Origin: CAADGU01 sp035444285
Lineage (GTDB): Bacteria > Chloroflexota > Anaerolineae > Promineifilales > Promineifilaceae
DNA length: 64,000 bases
Reading direction: 5' to 3'
Assembly (NCBI GenBank): GCA_035444285.1
Contig: DAOMOK010000004.1
Coordinates: 372,001 to 436,000, forward strand
The position numbers and the translations under genes were made by a program. Under the pieces are notes generated by a model, which searched no databases, was not told where the DNA came from, and saw only the letters and a list, made by a program, of their open reading frames with translations. Positions 7,454-14,211 of this stretch are shown piece after piece. The first letter of the stretch is position 1. Each line of letters starts with the position of its first letter.

Positions 7454-8755
7454 TCAGTCCCAAAATTGAGGCAAGTATGCCTTATGTGTCACCAGCAAAT
7501 CGTCCAATACCGTCTGCACCTGGTCGGCGGCGGGGCCGAGAGGGTGGGCCAGCAATGCCTGGTAAGCGGCATTCCGGTCGCCATGTACGGCCGCTGCCAC
7601 CGTCAGCAGTTCATACTGTTTCACCGCGCTCAACAGGCCAAAACAGGCAGGCGGCAGCGGTTCGGCGTGGATGGGCACGATCCCATCTCGCCCCACCACA
7701 CAAGGCATTTCCAGTACCCAATCCTCCGGCCAACCAGGCACCGCGCCACGATGAGGTACGTTGACCACATGCGTCTCCTGCAAATCGTTGTAATGGGCGT
7801 TGAGAAGCTGTGTGGCGACGGTGGAGTAATAGGCGCCGCCTCGCTCCATCAGCCCTTCTGGTGGCGTGGTGCGCTCTGGTTCGGCATATTGGGCAAACAA
7901 TTTTTCCTCAATCGCCATCACCGCCTCGGCGCGCGACGGCGGCCATTTTTCCTGCTCTGCCAGCTTTTTACCGGTGTCATAAAAGTATTGCAGGTAATAG
8001 TTGGGAATCATTTGCAGCGATTCCACCAGTTCTGGCGACCAGGTGGGGTGTGCGGCGGCGCGTAGCTGTTTCAGTGTCATTTCGATGAGGCGAGGCCAGA
8101 CATCTTCGCCGTCAATGGTGAAACCGCGATGCCAGGTGAGGTGATTCAGCCCCAGCGTGTTCAGCCGGGTGCGGTCGGCGGTGATGGGGTGGGGTAGATG
8201 TTCGGCTTCGTTGATGAGTTTGAGCAGGTTCAGTTGAGCGCCGATGGGGGCATTGCAAACGCCGACGGCCGTGATGTCCGGCGCATAACGGGCTAACGCT
8301 TCCGTCACCAGCCCGGCAGGGTTGGTGAAGTTCACCAACAGTGCGCCCGGCGCGGCCAGTTCGCGCATGTCGCGGGCAATGTTGAGGATGACGGGGATGG
8401 TGCGCAGCGCCTTGGCCATGCCGCCCACGCCGGTTGTTTCCTGGCCGATGAGGCCATGACGCCGCCCCAGGTATTCATCCTCGCGGCGAGCGGCCATCCA
8501 GCCCACACGCAGTTGGGTGGTGACGTAGCTGGCTCCGCGCACCGCCTCCCGCTGGTCGGTGGTCAAATGCACAGCAAAGGGCGCGCCCTGGGCCTGCACC
8601 ATGCGCTGCGCAAATTTGCCCACAATCTCCAACCGCTCCGGCAATATGTCCATCAGCCAGAGTTCGGTCAGGGGAAAGCTGTCTAATCGTTCCAAAAAGC
8701 CGTTAATGAGTTCCGGGGTATAGCTGCTGCCACCCCCGATGACGGTTACTTTCAT
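7454..8755 (-). CDS. Glycoside hydrolase family 4, probable 6-phospho-beta-glucosidase type
   Basis: 433 residues, the normal length for GH4. The N-terminus KVTVIGGGSSYTPELI is the NAD-binding Rossmann loop. VNFTNPAG and GVCNAPIG (about 160-170) provide the Cys-Asn-x-Pro metal-binding motif seen in 6-phospho-beta-glucosidases, and LGLNHLTW provides the metal-binding histidine. GH4 enzymes use NAD+ and a divalent metal to cleave by oxidation-elimination. Phosphorylated substrate usually implies a PTS or a kinase; here a BadF-type kinase is two genes downstream. Together with the deacetylase this suggests use of a beta-linked amino sugar disaccharide. Confidence 0.88.
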   Translation of the reverse strand: MKVTVIGGGSSYTPELINGFLERLDSFPLTELWLMDILPERLEIVGKFAQRMVQAQGAPFAVHLTTDQREAVRGASYVTTQLRVGWMAARREDEYLGRRHGLIGQETTGVGGMAKALRTIPVILNIARDMRELAAPGALLVNFTNPAGLVTEALARYAPDITAVGVCNAPIGAQLNLLKLINEAEHLPHPITADRTRLNTLGLNHLTWHRGFTIDGEDVWPRLIEMTLKQLRAAAHPTWSPELVESLQMIPNYYLQYFYDTGKKLAEQEKWPPSRAEAVMAIEEKLFAQYAEPERTTPPEGLMERGGAYYSTVATQLLNAHYNDLQETHVVNVPHRGAVPGWPEDWVLEMPCVVGRDGIVPIHAEPLPPACFGLLSAVKQYELLTVAAAVHGDRNAAYQALLAHPLGPAADQVQTVLDDLLVTHKAYLPQFWD

Positions 8756-8774
8756 AGTTGATTCTCCGTTTGTT

Positions 8775-8825
8775 GCGTAATCCGTAATCCGTAATCCGAT
8801 TTCGGTTAACGGATTACGGATTACG
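8775..8825. repeat. CCGTAATC word hairpin between lacI and GH4 genes
   Basis: Three copies of GTAATCC face an inverted TTAACGGATTACGGATTACG arm, giving a stem-loop. The array contains the final codon and TAA stop of the LacI gene and lies just upstream of the GH4 start. It may separate regulator and operon transcription. Confidence 0.65.
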
Positions 8826-9849
8826 AGCTACGATGCTGCCAGCCACACGACTCCCGAATCACCAGTTCGGTGGGCAGCCGGGTCAGGGGGGCGGCGTGGC
8901 CGGTGTGAATAAGCTGAATCAGTTGGGCGGCGGCGGCGCGCCCGGCGGCTTCGATGGGGGCGCGCACGGTGGTTAGCGGCGGCTGGAGATATTGCGACAG
9001 CAGCGAATCGTCGAAGCCAGCCAGGGCCATGTCTTGGGGCACGCGCCGCCCACTTTGTTGGATGGCTGCCAGCGCCCCCCGCGCCGATTCGTCGTCGGCG
9101 GCGAAGATGGCCTGGATGTCGGGGTGAGTGTGGAGGAGGTGGGTCACGGCCGTTGCCGCCACTGCCGCATTAAAATCCCCCGCCACAATCAAGGCCGGGT
9201 CCACTGCCAGCCCATGCGCTGCCAGCGCTTCCCGGTAGCCCTGTTCCCGCCAGTGGGCATCTTCATTGCCCGCCGGCCCGGCCAGAAAGGCAATGCGCCG
9301 GTAGCCGCAGGCGAGCAGGTGCGCCGTCATCTGGTACGCGCCGTCTTTGTTTTCAAAGGTGACACAGGGGATGTCTGTGCCCGCAGGTGGCGAGCGGTGC
9401 AGCAGCACCAGCGGAAAACGGCGCTGATGCAGCTTTTGCAGCCGGGTATCGTCCACGCTGTTGGTGAAGATGATCAGGCCATCGGTGTTGTGGTGGTTGA
9501 GGGGCAGGCTGGGGACGATGTCGTCATACGGCCGTCCCTGGGTGGCGTGGATCAGCAGCGTATAGTTGTGTTCGTAGACCGTTTGCTCAATGCCGCGCAG
9601 CAGGTCGGTGAAAAAGAGGTCGCTGATGGTGGGGGTAATCAGGCCAATGGTCTGGCTGCGGCGGCTGGCCAAGACCTGCGCCCCGGTGTGCGGCGCATAG
9701 TCCAGGGCGGCAATGGCTGCCTGCACACGGGCGATGGTATCAGCCGTCACGTTGCCGCTCTTGTTGATGACGCGGCTGACGGTGGCGGTGGAGACGCCGG
9801 CCTGCCGGGCCACGTCGGCGATAGTGGGATGGGGGGTAGTTGAACTCAT
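8821..9849 (-). CDS. LacI/PurR-family transcriptional regulator
   Basis: 342 residues. The N-terminus PTIADVARQAGVSTATVSRVIN (about 8-29) is the LacI helix-turn-helix, followed by the hinge helix region YAPHTGAQVLASRRSQTIGLI. The remaining residues form a periplasmic-binding-protein-like effector domain (TDGLIIFTNS, FAADDESARGALAAI, AGFDDS). It is the first gene of a minus-strand set for amino-sugar use and probably represses it, released by a sugar or sugar phosphate. A LacI-type palindrome with central CG lies 14 nt upstream of the start, consistent with autoregulation. The effector is not predictable from the sequence. Confidence 0.9.
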   Translation of the reverse strand: MSSTTPHPTIADVARQAGVSTATVSRVINKSGNVTADTIARVQAAIAALDYAPHTGAQVLASRRSQTIGLITPTISDLFFTDLLRGIEQTVYEHNYTLLIHATQGRPYDDIVPSLPLNHHNTDGLIIFTNSVDDTRLQKLHQRRFPLVLLHRSPPAGTDIPCVTFENKDGAYQMTAHLLACGYRRIAFLAGPAGNEDAHWREQGYREALAAHGLAVDPALIVAGDFNAAVAATAVTHLLHTHPDIQAIFAADDESARGALAAIQQSGRRVPQDMALAGFDDSLLSQYLQPPLTTVRAPIEAAGRAAAAQLIQLIHTGHAAPLTRLPTELVIRESCGWQHRSS

Positions 9850-9862
9850 CTTGACCGTTGCA

Positions 9863-9880
9863 AATGTAAGCGTTTACATT
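9863..9880. promoter_or_regulatory. LacI-family operator
   Basis: AATGTAAGCGTTTACATT is a near-perfect 18-bp palindrome with the central CG typical of LacI/PurR operators; only two inner positions are asymmetric. It lies immediately upstream of the regulator gene, so autorepression is likely. Confidence 0.7.
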
Positions 9881-10017
9881 TTCCGGGAAACGGCCGTTTT
9901 TGTCAAGAGAAGGTGTGATGCGGATGTGTGATACGTGAGCGGGTCAGTCAGCAGTCGCACGCTGTCCAGTTCAATCAACACGGTGGCATGGCCGAGGTAG
10001 GTGAGGCGGTCACTCAC
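9874..10017 (-). pseudogene. Truncated remnant of an MBL-fold (UlaG-like) metallohydrolase
   Basis: From a GTG at 10017 the minus strand reads VSDRLTYLGHATVLIELDSV and then RLLTDPL. This is the characteristic N-terminus of UlaG-like metallo-beta-lactamase-fold hydrolases (LGHAtvlIe...g..lLtDP). Similarity is lost after about 30 residues and a stop follows at residue 48, inside the LacI operator region, with none of the HxHxDH metal motif. It is best read as the leftover 5' end of a deleted gene at the junction with the restriction locus. Confidence 0.55.
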
Positions 10018-10256
10018 GCCCTGATTATATTGGCAACCCGATAAGATAAGATGACAGGGTGAAAGAGTGAAAGGGTGGTAATGTGGGGGATTTTATGTTA
10101 TTTTTGGCCTTGCGAATCCAGCCCTACCCATAGGCCGAGTTACACGGGCAGCACATTTTGTACAATTTCATTTGTTTCATTGAGCCACTGGCACGGCCGT
10201 TACTGGACTCGCACGCTGAAACCTGTTGGGTGGCTCTTTTTTTGCCGGGAGAACAG
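10018..10256 (+). other. Leader region of the restriction-modification locus
   Basis: No gene was seen. It is AT-richer than its surroundings and includes TACAAT at 10161-10166, with a weak TTACAC 15 nt upstream, as the only promoter-like pair. An ACGGCCGT octamer lies near 10194. An in-frame upstream start for hsdM at 10158 exists, but the ATG at 10257, preceded by GGGAGAAC, is the better start. Confidence 0.35.
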
Positions 10257-11933
10257 ATGGCAACTCGCGTCATAGACATTGAAACCAACCTTTGGAATGC
10301 CGCCGACCAACTGCGCGCCAATTCCAACCTCAGCGCCCAGGAATACTCCGTGCCCGTCTTGGGGCTGATCTTCTTGCGCTTCGCCGATTACAAATTCAGC
10401 CGCGCCGCAGAGATGTTGCCTGGCAACATCTCTGCGCGCCGCACCACCGATCCCAAACTGGCATACCAGGCCATGGGCGTCTTGTACGTGCCAGAGGAAG
10501 CCCGCTTCCACAAACTGGTGGCCCTGTCCGAAGGGGAAGACATTGGCCGGGCCATCAACGAAGCCATGAAAGCCATCGAGCGGGAAAACCCGGTGTTGAA
10601 AGATGTGCTGCCCAAGAGTTACAACCGCCTCACCAACAGCACCCTGGCCACGCTGCTCAAATACCTCAACTTTCCGCAAATGGAGATAGACGAAGACCTG
10701 TTCGGCCGTATCTACGAATACTTCCTGGGTCAGTTTGCCATGGGCGAGGGGCGGCGCGGCGGTGAATTTTTCACCCCCAGCTCTATTGTGCGCCTGATTG
10801 TGGAGATTATTGAGCCGTACCAGGGGCGTATCCTTGACCCGGCCTGCGGTTCGGGCGGCATGTTTGTGCAGTCCGAGCGCTTCCGGCAGCACCACCAACA
10901 ACAAGTGTCAGGCACTTCTGAAGTGCCTGGCACTTTGGCGGAAGCTTCTCCCACCCTCTCCATCTACGGCCAGGAAAAGACCAGCCAGACCGTCCGCCTC
11001 TGCCAGATGAACCTGGCGGTGCATGGGCTGGAAGGGGACATCAAACAAACGAACAGCTACTACGAAGATCCGCACCGGCTGGTGGGCAAGTTTGATTACG
11101 TCATGGCCAATCCGCCGTTTAACGTCAACGGCGTGAACACGGAAGACTTAAAGGGCAGCCCGCGCTTTCCGTTGGGCATGCCCAAAGTGGACAACGCCAA
11201 CTACTTGTGGATACAACTCTTTTACGCCGCGTTAAATGAAACAGGCCGGGCCGGATTTGTGATGGCGAACTCCGCCAGCGACGCCCGCCACAGCGAGCAG
11301 GAAATCCGCCGCAAACTGATTGCCGAAGAAAAAGCGGTAGACATCATGGTGGCCATCGGCTCCAACTTTTTCTACACCGTCACCCTGCCCTGTACGCTCT
11401 GGTTTTTGGATAAGGGCAAGCGTCAAATGCCAGGCACTTCAGTCTCCCAAGTGCCTGGCACTTCCGAAGTGCCTGGCACTTATCGCGCCAACACCGTCCT
11501 CTTCATAGACGCCCGCAAATTTTACCGGCAGGTGAGCCGGGCCGTGCGCGATTTCAGTGACGAGCAGTTGCAATTCCTGGTAGACATTGCCCGGCTGTAT
11601 CGCGGCGAAGCGGTGAACATGGGCGACCGGCCGATCCCGGTGGCGGGCGGCTGGGGCGGCGCGAAACTGATGCGCGACCTGTTTCCCGATGGCGTTTACG
11701 CCGATGTGCCGGGGCTGTGCAAGGTGGCCACCCATGCCGAAATTGAGGCGCAGGGCTGGAGCCTGAACCCTGGCCGTTACGTGGGCGTGGCCGGCCGTGC
11801 CGCCGATGATTTTAATTTCTTTGAGCGGTTGGAGGAGTTGAATGAGGAGTTGGAGTTGTTGAACGCGGAAGCCAATGAACTGGAAACCACCATTGCACTA
11901 AATATGCAGCAAATCCTGGAAGGTCAATTTTGA
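10257..11933 (+). CDS. hsdM: Type I restriction-modification DNA methyltransferase subunit (HsdM)
   Basis: 558 residues from the ATG preceded by GGGAGAAC; MATRVIDIETNLWNAADQLR is a standard HsdM N-terminus. GGEFFTPSSIVRLIVEII precedes DPACGSGGM (about 194-202, SAM-binding motif I), and NPPFNVNG (about 285) is the N6-adenine catalytic motif. The C-terminal helix (LEELNEELELLNAEANELE) contacts HsdS. It modifies the target adenine recognised by HsdS. Two REPIN-like palindromes are inserted in frame at about residues 216-226 and 390-408, and a third, different palindrome at about 50-60. All keep the frame open and fall away from the catalytic motifs. The stop overlaps the hsdS start (TGATG). Confidence 0.93.
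   Translation: MATRVIDIETNLWNAADQLRANSNLSAQEYSVPVLGLIFLRFADYKFSRAAEMLPGNISARRTTDPKLAYQAMGVLYVPEEARFHKLVALSEGEDIGRAINEAMKAIERENPVLKDVLPKSYNRLTNSTLATLLKYLNFPQMEIDEDLFGRIYEYFLGQFAMGEGRRGGEFFTPSSIVRLIVEIIEPYQGRILDPACGSGGMFVQSERFRQHHQQQVSGTSEVPGTLAEASPTLSIYGQEKTSQTVRLCQMNLAVHGLEGDIKQTNSYYEDPHRLVGKFDYVMANPPFNVNGVNTEDLKGSPRFPLGMPKVDNANYLWIQLFYAALNETGRAGFVMANSASDARHSEQEIRRKLIAEEKAVDIMVAIGSNFFYTVTLPCTLWFLDKGKRQMPGTSVSQVPGTSEVPGTYRANTVLFIDARKFYRQVSRAVRDFSDEQLQFLVDIARLYRGEAVNMGDRPIPVAGGWGGAKLMRDLFPDGVYADVPGLCKVATHAEIEAQGWSLNPGRYVGVAGRAADDFNFFERLEELNEELELLNAEANELETTIALNMQQILEGQF
10406..10436. repeat. 31-nt perfect palindrome inside hsdM
   Basis: CGCAGAGATGTTGCC (10406-10420) and its exact complement (10422-10436) flank a single T. 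It encodes part of AEMLPGNISAR, between conserved HsdM segments. The core TGCC-T-GGCA is the same as in the REPIN arms nearby, but the outer bases differ, so it may be a related single-arm element. Confidence 0.65.
10903..10935. repeat. REPIN-like element, copy 1 (in hsdM)
   Basis: Arm AAGTGTCAGGCACTT, spacer CTG, arm AAGTGCCTGGCACTT: 33 nt in total. It is read in frame as VSGTSEVPGT after two glutamines. One base (T for C) breaks perfect symmetry of the first arm. Confidence 0.85.
11425..11481. repeat. REPIN-like element, copy 2 with three arms (in hsdM)
   Basis: Three 15-nt arms at 11425-11439, 11449-11463 and 11467-11481 are separated by 9 and 3 nt. Total length is 57 nt (19 codons). It is read as MPGTSVSQVPGTSEVPGT with no stop, and looks like a full element with an extra arm. 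Confidence 0.8.
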
Positions 11934-13150
11934 TGTCATTTATCACACACACTCTTGGCGAAATCTGTGATGAAGTAAATGGTATCATCCGTACAGGGCC
12001 ATTTGGCTCTCAATTACACCAATCCGATTACCAAGAGGATGGTATACCTGTTGTAATGCCGAAAGATATGCTTGAGGGCAGGGTTTCAACAGAAGATATT
12101 GCACGAGTAGGAGAGGAGCATGTTCAGAGATTATCGCAGCACAAACTAATGCCCGGTGACATTGTCTATGCAAGGCGCGGAGATATTGGTCGCCGCGCAT
12201 TTATTACAGAACGAGAATCTGGTTGGCTCTGCGGCACTGGCTGTATGAGGATCAGTCTTGGGGAAACAATTATTCAGCCACGATTTCTTCATTACTACCT
12301 GGATCAATCCGCTGTAATTGAATGGATTAACAATCAGGCCATTGGCGCTACTATGCCAAATCTCAATACAAGCATCATTCGTAGCATTCCGATAACATAT
12401 CCTCCACTCGATATACAAAGCAAAATCACGGCCGTACTCTCTGCCTACGATGACCTCATTGAAAACAACACCCGCCGCATCGCCATCCTGGAAGAGATGG
12501 CCCAGACCCTCTACCGCGAATGGTTCGTCCACTTCCGCTTCCCCCAAGTGCCAGGCACTTCTGAAGTGCCTGGCACTTGGGACGCACAAGCCGGACAATT
12601 GCCAGAAGGGTGGGAGGTACGGCCGTTGGGAGATGTCATCGAGTTGATCTACGGCAAAGGTCTGCGCAAAGATGACCGAATTGAAGGCCCATATCCAGTC
12701 TACGGCTCAAGTGGAATAGTAGACTATCACAACGAAGCAATCGTTAAAGGGCCAGGAATTATTGTAGGCCGCAAAGGAAATGTAGGTAGCGTATTTTGGT
12801 CAGATACAGATTTTTATCCGATTGATACTACTTACCATGTCCGCACAGGATTGTCTTTGCACTATGTCTATTACAACCTGCAATATCAGAATTTCTTCAA
12901 CACTCATGCTGCTGTGCCGGGTTTAAGCAGAGAGAATGCATATCGCAATGATTTTGTCGTACCTTCAAGAAACCTAATGACGCGATTTCAGCAGTTTATC
13001 GAACCTGTTTTTGCCCAATTGCACGTCCTGCGCTCGAAAAACGCCAACCTCCGCCAAACCCGCGACCTGCTCCTCCCCCGCCTCATCTCCGGCGAACTGG
13101 ACGTGTCGCGCATACAAGTGCCAGGCACTTCTGAAGTGCCTGGCACTTAA
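11933..13150 (+). CDS. hsdS: Type I restriction-modification specificity subunit (HsdS)
   Basis: 405 residues from the ATG that overlaps the hsdM stop. Two target-recognition domains (about 1-150 and 215-345) are each followed by a conserved helical spacer: SKITAVLSAYDDLIENN with RIAILEEMAQTLYREWFVHF, then FQQFIEPVFAQLHVLR with LRQTRDLLLPRLISGELDVS. It sets the DNA sequence recognised by the methyltransferase and by HsdR. REPIN-like palindromes follow directly after each conserved spacer. One lies at about residues 205-215 and the other forms the last 11 residues and the stop codon. Insertion at these two equivalent joints should change linkers rather than recognition surfaces. Confidence 0.92.
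   Translation: MSFITHTLGEICDEVNGIIRTGPFGSQLHQSDYQEDGIPVVMPKDMLEGRVSTEDIARVGEEHVQRLSQHKLMPGDIVYARRGDIGRRAFITERESGWLCGTGCMRISLGETIIQPRFLHYYLDQSAVIEWINNQAIGATMPNLNTSIIRSIPITYPPLDIQSKITAVLSAYDDLIENNTRRIAILEEMAQTLYREWFVHFRFPQVPGTSEVPGTWDAQAGQLPEGWEVRPLGDVIELIYGKGLRKDDRIEGPYPVYGSSGIVDYHNEAIVKGPGIIVGRKGNVGSVFWSDTDFYPIDTTYHVRTGLSLHYVYYNLQYQNFFNTHAAVPGLSRENAYRNDFVVPSRNLMTRFQQFIEPVFAQLHVLRSKNANLRQTRDLLLPRLISGELDVSRIQVPGTSEVPGT
12546..12578. repeat. REPIN-like element, copy 3 (in hsdS)
   Basis: Canonical form: arm AAGTGCCAGGCACTT, spacer CTG, arm AAGTGCCTGGCACTT. Read in frame as QVPGTSEVPGT between HsdS conserved region 1 and the second recognition domain. Confidence 0.88.
13116..13148. repeat. REPIN-like element, copy 4 (forms the hsdS C-terminus)
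   Basis: Canonical 33-nt form. It encodes the last residues of HsdS (QVPGTSEVPGT) and contributes the T of the TAA stop. It lies 14 nt upstream of the RAYT gene and so forms the left bracket of that gene. Confidence 0.88.
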
Positions 13151-13162
13151 TGCCCAACCCCC

Positions 13163-13735
13163 ATGAGTCGTAAACTTCCCCCTTTTGTTCCCGGCCACTA
13201 TTACCACATCTACAACCGTGGCGCCCATCGCCTGTCTATCTTCCGCGAACCCGAAAATTACCTCTTCATCCTGCGCCTGCTCAAACAATATCTGCAAGAA
13301 CTCGACCTGACCATCATCGTCTATTGTCTCATGCCCAACCATTACCACCTGCTCATCCGCCAAAATGGCGAACTGGCCGCCGGCAAATTGCCCCAACTCA
13401 TCTTCAACAGCTACAGCAAAGCGTACAACAAACGGTATGAGCACAGCGGCACCTTGTTTGAAGGCCCCTACGATGCCCGCCATGTTCACAATGAAAACTA
13501 CCTGCGCCACCTTTGCCGCTACATTCACGCCAATCCCGTTAAAGACGGCCTGGTGTCCCGCCTCGAAGAGTGGCCTTATTCCAACTACCTGGAGTGGATT
13601 GGTCAGCGTCCTGGCAAACTGGTAGACATGGAGTTCATCAACACATATTTCCCCAATCCCGGCGAATACCAGCAGTTCGTGCTTGATTACCTGATAGAAC
13701 GTAAACTGATCGGAGAATTATCCTACCTGGAATGA
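13163..13735 (+). CDS. REP-associated tyrosine transposase (RAYT, Y1_Tnp family)
   Basis: 190 residues. FVPGHYYHIYNRG at the N-terminus, CLMPNHYHLLIR (about 55-66, the HUH-like histidine pair) and NSYSKAYNKRYEHSGTLFEG (about 80-100, carrying the candidate catalytic tyrosine), followed by YIHANPVKDGL, give the full signature of RAYT/TnpA-REP proteins. These single-strand transposases act on REP hairpins. The gene is bracketed by REPIN-like palindromes at 13116-13148 and 13742-13774, with six further copies in the adjoining hsd genes, which makes it the probable driver of that family. It lies in the same orientation as hsdS and could be co-transcribed with it. Confidence 0.9.
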   Translation: MSRKLPPFVPGHYYHIYNRGAHRLSIFREPENYLFILRLLKQYLQELDLTIIVYCLMPNHYHLLIRQNGELAAGKLPQLIFNSYSKAYNKRYEHSGTLFEGPYDARHVHNENYLRHLCRYIHANPVKDGLVSRLEEWPYSNYLEWIGQRPGKLVDMEFINTYFPNPGEYQQFVLDYLIERKLIGELSYLE

Positions 13736-13741
13736 TCAGCC

Positions 13742-13774
13742 AATTGCCAGGCACTTCTGAAGTGCCTGGCAATT
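13742..13774. repeat. REPIN-like element, copy 5 (right bracket of the RAYT gene)
   Basis: AATTGCCAGGCACTT, CTG, AAGTGCCTGGCAATT. Both outer ends differ from the canonical arm (AATTGCC/GGCAATT instead of AAGTGCC/GGCACTT) in a paired way, so the outer stem is kept. It is intergenic, 7 nt after the RAYT stop. Confidence 0.85.
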
Positions 13775-13789
13775 AAAGGGAAGGCACTC

Positions 13790-14176
13790 ATGCCCAAAGT
13801 GCATCAGCGTGTGGACGGAAGTGGTCATTACATCAAAAGCTCGTTTGAGGGCGTCATTGTCACCTACCAGGTCACACCACAGGGCGAACAGCACCTCAAG
13901 AAAAAACGAATTGGCGAGGGCACTACCATCACTACCGATGAGCTCCTCTGGATGCAGAAAAAGGGCTATATCTACACTGGCGGCTCCGGCCCTGGCGCGA
14001 TTGAGCCGGGTACACCTCTGTTCAAAGCGAAACCAAAAAAGAAGCGCAGAAAGAACAAATCAGGTTGCTGCTGTTGCTCCTCGGCCGTTGTTATAGTCGC
14101 CATTGTTCCTGCTACAATTCTTTCAACCATCGTACTTGTTCGTCATCACCAGCGACAGGAAAACAGCCTAAGGTAA
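13790..14176 (+). CDS. Small membrane-anchored protein of unknown function
   Basis: 128 residues; I do not recognise the family. The first about 75 residues are soluble and polar (ITTDELLWMQKKGYIYTGG). A basic stretch KPKKKRRKNKSG is followed by four adjacent cysteines and a hydrophobic segment (VVIVAIVPATILSTIVLV), so a C-terminal membrane anchor with the soluble part in the cytoplasm is likely. The cysteine run next to the membrane could be acylated or bind metal. It sits 36 nt upstream of the DUF262 gene inside the restriction locus, so a defence-related role is possible but unproven. Confidence 0.6.
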   Translation: MPKVHQRVDGSGHYIKSSFEGVIVTYQVTPQGEQHLKKKRIGEGTTITTDELLWMQKKGYIYTGGSGPGAIEPGTPLFKAKPKKKRRKNKSGCCCCSSAVVIVAIVPATILSTIVLVRHHQRQENSLR

Positions 14177-14211
14177 AACCTGATTGCTCAGTCAGCAATG
14201 GAGGAAAACAT

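Noticed and set aside
10158..10256. Upstream start of hsdM
   Set aside because: The added 33 residues are not like HsdM, and the ATG at 10257 has a ribosome binding site and the conserved N-terminus.
10018..10256. Prophage or integrase attachment site next to the restriction locus
   Set aside because: No integrase, tRNA or direct repeat is found at either border.
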